In this document: one piece after another, positions 15,843-23,406 of the stretch
Layout of the letters: each line of letters begins with the position of its first letter
Numbering within the stretch: position 1 is the stretch's first letter
Assembly (NCBI GenBank): GCA_049301135.1
Contig: JBAQKP010000123.1
Coordinates: 1 to 27,946, forward strand
Reading direction: 5' to 3'
Length of the DNA: 27,946 nt
From: JAYXXU01 sp049301135
GTDB lineage: Bacteria > Pseudomonadota > Gammaproteobacteria > Pseudomonadales > Moraxellaceae
Notes under the pieces: model-generated
Databases searched by the model: none
What the model was told of the DNA's origin: nothing
The model's input: the letters and a program-made list of their open reading frames with translations, nothing else
Program-made: the position numbers and the translations under genes

Positions 15843-16367
15843 TTCAGCCAGATAGCGGCCAAACCATGCTGCGGTACGCAAATCACCCGCCGGTGGTGTG
15901 ACCTCAACTGGCGCATTGTCCGATTGCGTCATGAGACCCAAAAACCCAGCCATCCGATTCAGGTCATCCTGCCCCATCCCCGTCGGCATCAGCGGCAAAC
16001 CAGCCCAAATCATGCCATGCTGCATCGCAAACAGGCAAAACTGTTGTAACACCGCCAGCTTGTCACCGCTCAAACCACCGGAATTGGCAAATGCTGCTGC
16101 GGTCTTGCCTTGCCACTGCCTTGCCTTCCAACGCTTTGAAGTCGCGTCCATAAACGCCTTCATATCGGCGGTGACACTGCCCATGTAGGTCGGCGAGCCA
16201 AACACAATCACATCAGAAGCATCCAGCAACGCCCAATCAATCTGACCGACTGACATGACATGTACCTCGACACTCGGGACCTCACGCGCGCCCGCTGCAA
16301 TCGTCTCAGCAACGCGTGCGGTATGCCCATAGGCACTGTGATAGACAATACTGACTTGTTTGCTCAA
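15804..16367 (-). CDS. Flavodoxin-fold NAD(P)H oxidoreductase (WrbA-like family)
   Basis: FMN-binding flavodoxin-like protein of 187 residues. The FMN phosphate loop is SAYGHTARVA at 11-20, directly after beta strand 1 (QVSIVYH), and the isoalloxazine loop is GSPTYMGSVTADMKAFMDA near 64-82. This matches the WrbA/NQO-like family, which reduces quinones by two electrons; the actual substrate is unknown. No ATG lies near the N-terminus. I chose the TTG at 16365-16367, which has AGGA 9 bases upstream and puts the first strand at residue 4; another TTG at 16400 would add 11 residues. It follows pgeF by 37 bp on the same strand and probably belongs to the rluD-pgeF operon. The 3' end overlaps the convergent membrane protein gene. 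Confidence 0.85.
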   Translation of the reverse strand: MSKQVSIVYHSAYGHTARVAETIAAGAREVPSVEVHVMSVGQIDWALLDASDVIVFGSPTYMGSVTADMKAFMDATSKRWKARQWQGKTAAAFANSGGLSGDKLAVLQQFCLFAMQHGMIWAGLPLMPTGMGQDDLNRMAGFLGLMTQSDNAPVEVTPPAGDLRTAAWFGRYLAELNVSAPRQLGAQ

Positions 16368-16404
16368 TCGTTCAAATCCTGTGTTTAATCGTGAATTCAA
16401 AATA

Positions 16405-17226
16405 CTACTGCCTATTATTTGCAGGCAAAAACGCCACCGTTGCCATACGACCCGTCACTTTGTCGCGTCGATACGAATAAAACAGCTCGGGTGAGCCAAC
16501 AGTGCACTGGTCACCGCCCTGTATCGTGGTGATTCCCAACGCATGCAAGCGCAGCCGTGCCAACTGATACAGGTCGGCCAAATATTGACCATTGGCTTGC
16601 AGTACAAACGCCGCAGCGGCCTCGACTGCGTGCAGTACAAACTGCTCGCGCACCTCTGCACCGACCTCAAACGCAGTTGCGCCAATCGCCGCACCGAGCC
16701 ACGCATGGGTTGGTTTGACCTGTGCTTGGGATTGCATCTGTGCGACTGTTTTTTCAATCACGCCATCGACGAGTCCACGCCAACCCGCATGCAGACAGGC
16801 AACCGCCTGCCCTGTTACATCAGTCAGCACAACTGGCAAGCAATCCGCGGTCATAATGACCAAGCCAACGCCACGCTGCATGCTAATCAACGCATCCGCA
16901 TCGACTAGATCGGCATGCAATGACGCATCAACAGTCACCACAGTGGTGCTGTGGGTTTGATTCAGCCAGACTAAACGCTCAACACCATACGGTTGCAACG
17001 CCGCCAGAAGTTGCATGCGCTTGGCCTGCACCTGTCGCGCATCATCGCCGACATGTAAGGCCAAGTTAAAGCTGTCGAACGCTGAACAGCCACGCCCGCC
17101 GCGACTGGTTTGCAACACCTGAGCGCCACCAACCTGCTCAATCGGCTGTGCCAGCAGGCTATTCAGTACCACCGCATTAGCGCCCGCTGGCATGTCCAGC
17201 ACCTTGTAAGTGGGTCTTTTGCTCAT
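16405..17226 (-). CDS. pgeF: PgeF (YfiH/DUF152), peptidoglycan editing factor / purine nucleoside phosphorylase-laccase family
   Basis: Zinc-dependent enzyme of the YfiH family; relatives prevent misincorporation of Ser into muropeptides in E. coli, and other members deaminate or phosphorolyse purine nucleosides. The protein is 273 residues. The conserved metal-site residues are His92 in LNQTHS, Cys129 in MTADCLP and His146 in CLHAGWRG. The ATG at 17224-17226 has GAGG about 9 bases upstream and lies inside the 3' end of rluD, overlapping it by 50 bp in another frame; the longer frame to 17328 is only rluD sequence. The rluD-pgeF order is common in gammaproteobacteria. Confidence 0.94.
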   Translation of the reverse strand: MSKRPTYKVLDMPAGANAVVLNSLLAQPIEQVGGAQVLQTSRGGRGCSAFDSFNLALHVGDDARQVQAKRMQLLAALQPYGVERLVWLNQTHSTTVVTVDASLHADLVDADALISMQRGVGLVIMTADCLPVVLTDVTGQAVACLHAGWRGLVDGVIEKTVAQMQSQAQVKPTHAWLGAAIGATAFEVGAEVREQFVLHAVEAAAAFVLQANGQYLADLYQLARLRLHALGITTIQGGDQCTVGSPELFYSYRRDKVTGRMATVAFLPANNRQ

Positions 17227-18340
17227 GGCGTAGTGCCTCGACCAAGGCCTGAAAATCCGCAGGCCAAGCCGCTTCAAACAACATCTGCTCGCCGGTACGT
17301 GGATGCACCAGTCCAAGCTGCCGTGCATGTAATGCCTGACGACTAAAGCCTTTTAGGGTTTCGACCAACTCTGGCGTTGCCCCGCGTGGCAAACGCAGTC
17401 GTCCGCCATACACCGAATCCCCAACCAACGGCCAGTTCAGATGCGCCATATGCACCCGAATCTGGTGAGTACGACCGGTTTCGAGTTGTACTTTTAACAA
17501 GGTATGACTGCCAAAACGCTCCGACACCCGATAGTGCGTCACGGATGCACGGCCACCGGCTTGTACCGACATGCGCAGCCGATCTACCGAATGCCGTCGA
17601 ATCGGCGCATCAATCGTGCCACCGGCCACCACATGCCCAACCACCACCGCGTCATACACCCGATACACGGATTTATCGGCCAGTTGCTGTGACAAATGAT
17701 GCTGCGCGGCCAGATTACGCGCGATCACCAGCAGACCACTGGTGTCTTTGTCGATCCGATGCACGATACCTGCGCGGGGCAGTTCGGCCAAGCGTGGGTC
17801 GTGGTGCAACAGGCCATTGACCAGTGTCCCCGTCCAATTGCCCGCACCAGGATGTACCACCAGCCCGACCGGCTTATTGATCACGATGATGTCGTCATCC
17901 TCGTGCAAAATCTCCAATGCCATCGCTTCTGGCAAACTGTGCGTTTCGGTCGCCAGCACCGCGTTCAGGCTTAAAGTCTCGCCGCCATTGCAGCGGGTTT
18001 TGGCTTTAACGGTTTTGCCATCTAAGGTCAACTGTCCATCGGCCAGCCAGTTTTTCAGGCGCTCGCGCGAGTATTCACTAAACACCGTCGCGGCAATTTG
18101 ATCGACCCGTAAACCGGCATACACCGGATCAATCTCCATCTGTAAATGAATCTCGGTGGCAGCGGCAACACTGTCGCTCGGCTCATCGACGTCATCATCG
18201 ACCGGCTCATCTAACAGATCAGCAGGCAGCTGCTCAGATTGATTTTCGGAAAAATCGGCTAAAACATCATCGTTTTCCTGTTCAGCAACGTTCGCAGCAG
18301 GAAAAACATCGGTGGGCTGTTGGCTTTGTGTGTGAGTCAT
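17177..18340 (-). CDS. rluD: RluD, 23S rRNA pseudouridine 1911/1915/1917 synthase
   Basis: Isomerises three uridines in helix 69 of 23S rRNA. Of 387 residues, about 65-375 align with RluD: an S4 RNA-binding domain (about 77-135, LRVDQIAATVFSEYSRERLKNWL) and the catalytic domain with Asp197 in HRIDKDTSG and the RTHQIRVH motif. The first 62 residues are an extra acidic tail with 11 Asp, 6 Glu and no Lys or Arg, absent from E. coli RluD. No start codon with a better site lies closer to the S4 domain. The gene is divergent from bamD, the classical arrangement, because RluD and BamD genes are neighbours in many gammaproteobacteria. pgeF overlaps its 3' end. Confidence 0.96.
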   Translation of the reverse strand: MTHTQSQQPTDVFPAANVAEQENDDVLADFSENQSEQLPADLLDEPVDDDVDEPSDSVAAATEIHLQMEIDPVYAGLRVDQIAATVFSEYSRERLKNWLADGQLTLDGKTVKAKTRCNGGETLSLNAVLATETHSLPEAMALEILHEDDDIIVINKPVGLVVHPGAGNWTGTLVNGLLHHDPRLAELPRAGIVHRIDKDTSGLLVIARNLAAQHHLSQQLADKSVYRVYDAVVVGHVVAGGTIDAPIRRHSVDRLRMSVQAGGRASVTHYRVSERFGSHTLLKVQLETGRTHQIRVHMAHLNWPLVGDSVYGGRLRLPRGATPELVETLKGFSRQALHARQLGLVHPRTGEQMLFEAAWPADFQALVEALRHEQKTHLQGAGHASGR

Positions 18341-18415
18341 TTGGCGTTAAGGGATCAAAAGTGCTTAAATAGCCCGCATTGTAGCCCATAGTAGACTGGG
18401 TCTTGAGGAGTATTT

Positions 18416-19528
18416 ATGTCGCGGTCAAGTTCAATCACACTGCCCCTCTCATGTGGATGGTCATTTGGACGGTCATTTGGACTGCCGCTTGTGCTGTCAG
18501 TGACCCTGTTTACCTCAGGTTGTGCTGTCTTTAAGGGCAGTGAAAAACCGGATGCAGGCCCTGCGTTTAGTGAACAAATCTATTATGAGCGCGCCCAAAA
18601 AAGCCTGTTACGCAATCAACTCGACGACGCGTCAACCGCACTCGAAGCCTTAGATACCTATTACCCGACCGGCGCATATACCGAACAAGCCCAACTGGAT
18701 CTGATGTATACCCGCTTTCGGCAAAGCGACTACACCAGCGCAGCCAGCACCGCCGAGCGGTTTATCCGGCTATATCCGAATAACCCTCAACTCGACTATG
18801 CGCACTATCTACGCGGCGTCGCCAACATGGAAATCGGTTTTGACAGTCTGTTACGCTATACCAGTTTGCAACAAGCGCACCGTGATGTCAGCTTCCTGCG
18901 GATTGCTTACGATAATTTTAATGAACTGCTGCAAAAATATCCGAACACCCGCTATCGCTTCGACAGCGTACAACGCTTACAGCACATTAATCAGCAGTTT
19001 GCTGAAAACGAAATGAACGTGGCACGCTATAACGTCAAGCGTGGGGCTTGGGTGGGTGCGATTCAACGCGCACGCTGGGTGCTGGAATACTACCCACAAA
19101 CCCCACAAATCCCCGAAGCCATCGCCACCCTTGGTTACAGCTATCAACAACTCGGCATGACCGAACAAGCCGCCCAATATCGCGATTTATTAAAACTGAA
19201 CTACCCAAGCTTGGTCAAAGACGATCAAATCGCGCTTAAAGCGGCGCAACATCAACCGTCTTGGCTCAATCGCATGACCCTCGGTATTGCAGGCGGCTGG
19301 AACAAACCCGTTGTGGCAACCGCCAATCCAAACGATAGCGTGACCCAAACCATCAGCCAACGTGCCAGTGCAGTGCCTGCCCCACAGCAACTTGCGCCAC
19401 CGACCAGTACGGCAGAAGGCGTGCGGATTGTCCCCAGCATTCAGCTTGGTCTGCCAGCGGAATCCAACACCAATAGCATCAGCGACTCACAACCCGCGGA
19501 TCAGCCCAGCACCACGCAGCCAGAATAA
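18416..19528 (+). CDS. bamD: BamD, outer membrane protein assembly lipoprotein
   Basis: Essential lipoprotein of the BAM complex that inserts beta-barrel proteins into the outer membrane. It starts at an ATG with GAGGAG 8 bases upstream. The signal peptide ends at the lipobox LFTSGC with lipidated Cys36. Five TPR-like helical pairs follow (about 55-265), including YYERAQKSLLRNQLDDA, a segment very typical of BamD, and YPNNPQLDYAHYLRG. The 370 residues are longer than E. coli BamD (245) because of a C-terminal low-complexity Pro/Ser/Thr/Gln tail of about 80 residues. A 12-base direct tandem duplication in the signal peptide codes for a repeated four-residue unit. It is divergent from rluD and upstream of the pmrA-like gene. 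Confidence 0.96.
   Translation: MSRSSSITLPLSCGWSFGRSFGLPLVLSVTLFTSGCAVFKGSEKPDAGPAFSEQIYYERAQKSLLRNQLDDASTALEALDTYYPTGAYTEQAQLDLMYTRFRQSDYTSAASTAERFIRLYPNNPQLDYAHYLRGVANMEIGFDSLLRYTSLQQAHRDVSFLRIAYDNFNELLQKYPNTRYRFDSVQRLQHINQQFAENEMNVARYNVKRGAWVGAIQRARWVLEYYPQTPQIPEAIATLGYSYQQLGMTEQAAQYRDLLKLNYPSLVKDDQIALKAAQHQPSWLNRMTLGIAGGWNKPVVATANPNDSVTQTISQRASAVPAPQQLAPPTSTAEGVRIVPSIQLGLPAESNTNSISDSQPADQPSTTQPE
18459..18482 (+). repeat. Perfect 12-bp tandem duplication inside the bamD signal peptide
   Basis: GGTCATTTGGAC occurs twice without a gap (18459-18470, 18471-18482). The period is a multiple of three, so the frame is kept and the protein gains a duplicated Gly/Arg-Ser-Phe-Gly unit before the hydrophobic core. 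Such a site can vary in copy number by replication slippage. Confidence 0.85.
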
Positions 19529-19545
19529 ATAGCATGTCATGCAGG

Positions 19546-19578
19546 CTTAAGCAAAACTTAAGCCTGAACTGCTTTAAT
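19546..19578 (+). promoter_or_regulatory. PmrA box 1 and -10 element of the pmrAB operon
   Basis: CTTAAG (19546-19551), five bases, CTTAAG (19557-19562): both hexamers fit the published PmrA-box pattern of two YTTAAK sites with a 5-base spacer. Ten bases later stands TTTAAT (19573-19578), 5/6 to the -10 consensus. The response-regulator ATG follows 44 bases after the box, with AAGGA before it. The box also forms a perfect 10-bp inverted repeat (19542-19551 and 19557-19566), so it could act as a hairpin after bamD. Autoregulation is inferred. Confidence 0.8.
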
Positions 19579-19605
19579 CAGGCCTGTTGCATTAAGGAAA
19601 TCAAC

Positions 19606-20268
19606 ATGCGGGTTTTACTGGTTGAAGATGATGCATTGTTAGCAAAAGCCACCCGAATTGGACTAGAGCAAGCACATTTTGTGGTCGATCATGTCAGTTG
19701 CCGTCAACAGGTGGCCAGTTTTTTGGCCAGCTATGACTATGTCGTCATGCTATTAGATCTGGGACTGCCGGATGGCGATGGTCTCGGCTTATTGCAGCAA
19801 CTCCGCCAACAAAAAAACCCATTGCCGATCATTATCTTAACCGCCCGTGACCAAGTGCAAGATCGCATTCAAGGCTTGCAAGCTGGGGCAGATGACTTTG
19901 TGATTAAGCCCTATGACTTGCATGAAGTCGTTGCTCGAATTGGTGCAGTGACCCGCCGCGCATCAGGCCGTGCCGACCAGCACATTCAGCATGGTGAATT
20001 GTCGCTGAATCTTGATGCTAAGACGGTGGATTACCGACGGCAGCAGATCAATCTGACCAGTCGTGAATTTCATGTCTTGCGTTTTTTGTTAGATCATCGC
20101 GGACAGATCATCACCCGCCAACAGATCGAAGACGCTTTATACCCATACGCGGACGAGATCAGCAGCAATAGTGTCGAGGTACACATCCATCATTTGCGCA
20201 AAAAACTAGATAAAACCTTGATTCGCACAGTCCATGCGATGGGTTATACAATTGACCGTCTGCCATGA
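19606..20268 (+). CDS. pmrA: OmpR-family response regulator, PmrA/QseB type
   Basis: DNA-binding response regulator of 220 residues. The receiver domain (1-115) has the acidic pair Asp8/Asp9, the phosphoacceptor Asp51 in LLDLGLPDGDG, Thr79 and Lys101 in VIKPYDL. A winged-helix effector domain (about 125-220) follows, with LTSREFHVLRFLL and a recognition-helix region SSNSVEVHIHHLRKKL. The ATG at 19606 has AAGGA 8 bases upstream; the longer frame to 19534 would run through the PmrA box. The sensor gene overlaps its stop by 4 bp (ATGA). The assignment as PmrA rather than QseB rests on the neighbouring eptA and on PmrA-box sequences before its own gene, eptA and the cytochrome gene. Known PmrA proteins activate eptA and give polymyxin resistance. 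Confidence 0.88.
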   Translation: MRVLLVEDDALLAKATRIGLEQAHFVVDHVSCRQQVASFLASYDYVVMLLDLGLPDGDGLGLLQQLRQQKNPLPIIILTARDQVQDRIQGLQAGADDFVIKPYDLHEVVARIGAVTRRASGRADQHIQHGELSLNLDAKTVDYRRQQINLTSREFHVLRFLLDHRGQIITRQQIEDALYPYADEISSNSVEVHIHHLRKKLDKTLIRTVHAMGYTIDRLP

Positions 20269-21716
20269 AGCCAATCCATCACAACGGCTCAGACGCCAGC
20301 ACTGAACAGTCCTCTTGGCTCAATCGCCGATCACTGAATCAGCGACTGTTGATTTTATTACTCAGTGCTACGGTTGCCGTTTGGACGGTGAGTTCCATCA
20401 GTATTTATTGGACTGTCAAGCACGAAGCACAAGAGATTTTTGATCAAGCCCTTGCAGAAACCGCACATGCTTTGCTATCGCTACATGTTGGACAATTTCA
20501 GCAACATGATGAGATCAACAGTCTGCCTGACATTGCACATGGCCAGCACAGTCAGCGGATTGTATTCCAAATCTGGCGGCATGACGGACAGTTACTGTAT
20601 CGCTCAACAGGCATCAGTAGCGAACCCATCATTCCACTGGCGGCACCACCGGATGATGAGGCACAAGACCGGCTAGAAGAACATCCTGACAGCGACGACA
20701 CGTATGCTCAGGTAAACATCAATCGCGAAGTGTATCGCAGCTTTGTTGCATGGGATCAGGATAGGCAATTTCAGGTGCAGATCGCAGAGCGTGACGATAT
20801 TCGTCAGCAGATTTTTGATGAAACCGCCGCGCACCTCCTGAATATTGCACTGTTATTTTTACCCATCTTAGCGCTACTGATTATGACCTTAGTCAAAATC
20901 AGCCTTCGACCATTGCAACAGCTGACCGAACGTATCGACACGCAGGCCATTGATGATTTGCAGCCAATCCAGCCACAACAGACCCCACATGAACTGCGAC
21001 CGATGGTCGATGCACTGAACCAACTATTATATAAAATCAACCAGTCCTTTGAACGCGAACGACGCTTTACCGCCAATGCAGCCCATGAATTACGCACACC
21101 ACTGGCCGCGATTCGACTACACGCCCAAGTCTTACAAGGGGCGCGTAATTCAGACGAGGCGGCTGAAGCAGCATTGGATATTCAGCACGGCGTCGACCGA
21201 AGTACCCGTCTCATCGAACAACTGTTGGTGCTGGCAAGACTTGATCCACAACATCCCGTGGTCGAGCAACAATCCTTTGATTTGGCACAGCATATCGCTG
21301 AAGTTGTGGCACAACACCAGTATATCCTCGCACAACAACATATCAACTTACAGTGCGATACCCCTAGCACCGAAATGTTGGGAAACCCAGACCAGATTGA
21401 GATCTTATTGCGCAATCTGCTGGATAATGCCATCCGTTATGGCGGCAAAGATCAGACCATCTGGCTCAACTGTGGGTTAAATGCCCAACAACACGTCTAC
21501 GTCTCGATTGAAGATCAAGGTGCGGGCATTCCAGACGTCCAACGAGATAAGGTGTTTGATCGGTTTTATCGACTGCCTGATGCGACCTCGACCGGTAGTG
21601 GGCTGGGTCTATCGATTGTCAGGCAAATCGCTCAGTTACATCAGGCCAACATCAAAATCACGCAAGGCCGTGACCAACGCGGCACCTGCTTTACCGTGAC
21701 CTTTGCGACGACTTAA
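20265..21716 (+). CDS. pmrB: Membrane sensor histidine kinase, PmrB/QseC type
   Basis: Sensor kinase of 483 residues partnering the upstream regulator; the genes overlap by 4 bp. It has transmembrane helix 1 at about 28-50, a periplasmic sensor domain of about 140 residues, helix 2 at about 191-211, a HAMP-like linker, a HisKA domain with His274 in AAHELRTPL, and an HATPase domain with the N box LLRNLLDNAIRYG, and the G boxes DQGAGIP and GSGLGLSI. The periplasmic part has an acidic patch at 130-145 with nine Asp/Glu in 16 residues, which could bind cations; PmrB of Salmonella senses Fe(III) through acidic ExxE motifs, but no exact ExxE is present here. The stop codon lies inside the second PmrA box. 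Confidence 0.9.
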   Translation: MKPIHHNGSDASTEQSSWLNRRSLNQRLLILLLSATVAVWTVSSISIYWTVKHEAQEIFDQALAETAHALLSLHVGQFQQHDEINSLPDIAHGQHSQRIVFQIWRHDGQLLYRSTGISSEPIIPLAAPPDDEAQDRLEEHPDSDDTYAQVNINREVYRSFVAWDQDRQFQVQIAERDDIRQQIFDETAAHLLNIALLFLPILALLIMTLVKISLRPLQQLTERIDTQAIDDLQPIQPQQTPHELRPMVDALNQLLYKINQSFERERRFTANAAHELRTPLAAIRLHAQVLQGARNSDEAAEAALDIQHGVDRSTRLIEQLLVLARLDPQHPVVEQQSFDLAQHIAEVVAQHQYILAQQHINLQCDTPSTEMLGNPDQIEILLRNLLDNAIRYGGKDQTIWLNCGLNAQQHVYVSIEDQGAGIPDVQRDKVFDRFYRLPDATSTGSGLGLSIVRQIAQLHQANIKITQGRDQRGTCFTVTFATT

Positions 21717-21744
21717 GCGTTTATTAAGTTTTGAGCGCTAACGT
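21712..21744 (+). promoter_or_regulatory. PmrA box 2 and -10 element before eptA
   Basis: CTTAAG (21712-21717), five bases, ATTAAG (21723-21728), then after ten bases TAACGT (21739-21744), a weaker -10. The first hexamer fits the PmrA-box consensus and the second differs only in its first base. The box covers the pmrB stop codon (21714-21716), so it is conserved within coding sequence. A promoter here puts the transcript start near 21751 and supports the eptA start at 21778. Confidence 0.72.
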
Positions 21745-21777
21745 AAGGCGCTTATCGTCATGCAAGGGATCTCGCCA

Positions 21778-23406
21778 ATGTGGCAGACCATCACTCGACT
21801 CGTACAAACACTTTATCGCACACCAGCACGACTCAATGCAGTGATTGCGCTGTGGATCAGTATCAGTTGCAACTTGCCATTCTTTAAAAAGATAATCGCA
21901 CTCAATCCAGAAGCCTCCCTATGGTTTGTGATCGCCACCGTGCTACTGCTCTGGGCATATCTCAATCTGTTTTTGCAGTTGGTGTGTTGGCATCTATTGA
22001 GCAAACCCACTCTATCTATCTTGATGTTTGTCAGCACCTCAACCGCCTACTGCATGTATGCCTTTGGTGTGAGTATTGACGTCGGTCAAGTCCAAAACAT
22101 GTTTGAAAGCGATTTGAAAGAATCTTCGGCGCTATTTAGTTTCGGCACGGTGGTGTTTTATAGCGTCGTCTTGCTGCCTGCACTGTTTATAATCTGGTCA
22201 ATTCCACCTGATCAACAACCCTTCTGGCACAGTCTACGTAGCAAACTGCTCAGTATCCTGATGAGTCTGATCACGATTGGGCTGGTTGCTGCGGTGTATT
22301 ATGCAGATTATGCCTCATTGTTTCGTGAACATCGGACGCTGCGCGACGATGTGACCCCACATAATCTCATCAATAGCTTGAACAAATACTATCAACAGCA
22401 GCAGCCCTTAAAACAAGTGCTGTTTCAGCGCTATGGGACAGATGCACAGCGTCTGAGCAACGATGCAGCACAAAAACCCAAACTACTGGTATTGGTGCTC
22501 GGTGAAACTGCACGGGCGGAAAGCTTCTCGTTAAACGGCTATTCGCGTAACACCAATCCAGCCCTGAGCCAACAAGATATTGTGTATTTTGATCAAGTCA
22601 GCTCATGTGGCACTGCGACAGCAGTTTCAGTACCTTGCCTGTTTTCTGGGATGCAACGCAGCAATTACGACGAAACTGTGGCGAAGCATCGTGAGGGCTT
22701 GCTGGATATTGTGCAGCGTGCGGGCTACCGCGTGACGTGGATCGACAATAACTCAGGTTGCAAGGGAGTCTGTGATCGGATTGAACACGTCCCTTTGCTC
22801 GAAACCGCCAAACCCAAATGGTGCCTTGATCGGGATTATTGTTTAGATGGCATTTTACTAGACAGCTTGGCTGATTTTTTAACGCAGCAGCCGTTACATG
22901 ATCGTGTCATCGTGTTGCACCAGATCGGCAACCATGGCCCAAGCTACTATCAACGCTATCCACAGGATACCGCGCCATTTAAGCCAGACTGTCCGACCAA
23001 TGCGATTCAAGACTGTGAACGTCAGGCACTGATCAATAGCTATGACAACAGTATTGCATACACTGATCAGATATTAAGTCGAATTATTGATCAGTTGGCA
23101 GGCGATACTCGTTATCAAAGCAGCCTATTGTATGTCTCAGACCATGGTGAATCGACTGGCGAAAAAGGCCTGTATTTACACGGCTCACCCTATATGTTTG
23201 CGCCTAGTCAACAAACCCATGTCCCGATGCTGGCATGGTTTTCAGCAGACTTTAAAACCAACCAACCCAAGCAAGTCAACTGCCTGCAACAGCGGAAACA
23301 TGATGCTATATCGCATGACTATTTCTTTCATACCGTGTTAGGGCTGACACAGGTCAATACTGCCGTTAAAAACGCGGATCTGGATCTAAGCACATGCCAA
23401 AACTAG
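21778..23406 (+). CDS. eptA: EptA (PmrC-type), lipid A phosphoethanolamine transferase
   Basis: Inner-membrane enzyme that transfers phosphoethanolamine from phosphatidylethanolamine to lipid A phosphates, lowering surface charge and giving polymyxin resistance. The 542 residues have five N-terminal membrane helices (about 15-175) and a periplasmic sulfatase-like domain. Zinc ligands and the nucleophile are visible: Glu242 in GETARAES, Thr281 in SCGTATAVSVPC, and Asp/His in SDHGES. Cysteines pair as in MCR/EptA: 277 with 287 around the nucleophile, and further pairs near CKGVC, CLDRDYC and CPTNAIQDC. I chose the ATG at 21778, which has AAGGGA 9 bases upstream; an ATG six codons earlier lies only 9 bases from the predicted transcript start. 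The next gene overlaps its end by 13 bp. Confidence 0.95.
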   Translation: MWQTITRLVQTLYRTPARLNAVIALWISISCNLPFFKKIIALNPEASLWFVIATVLLLWAYLNLFLQLVCWHLLSKPTLSILMFVSTSTAYCMYAFGVSIDVGQVQNMFESDLKESSALFSFGTVVFYSVVLLPALFIIWSIPPDQQPFWHSLRSKLLSILMSLITIGLVAAVYYADYASLFREHRTLRDDVTPHNLINSLNKYYQQQQPLKQVLFQRYGTDAQRLSNDAAQKPKLLVLVLGETARAESFSLNGYSRNTNPALSQQDIVYFDQVSSCGTATAVSVPCLFSGMQRSNYDETVAKHREGLLDIVQRAGYRVTWIDNNSGCKGVCDRIEHVPLLETAKPKWCLDRDYCLDGILLDSLADFLTQQPLHDRVIVLHQIGNHGPSYYQRYPQDTAPFKPDCPTNAIQDCERQALINSYDNSIAYTDQILSRIIDQLAGDTRYQSSLLYVSDHGESTGEKGLYLHGSPYMFAPSQQTHVPMLAWFSADFKTNQPKQVNCLQQRKHDAISHDYFFHTVLGLTQVNTAVKNADLDLSTCQN

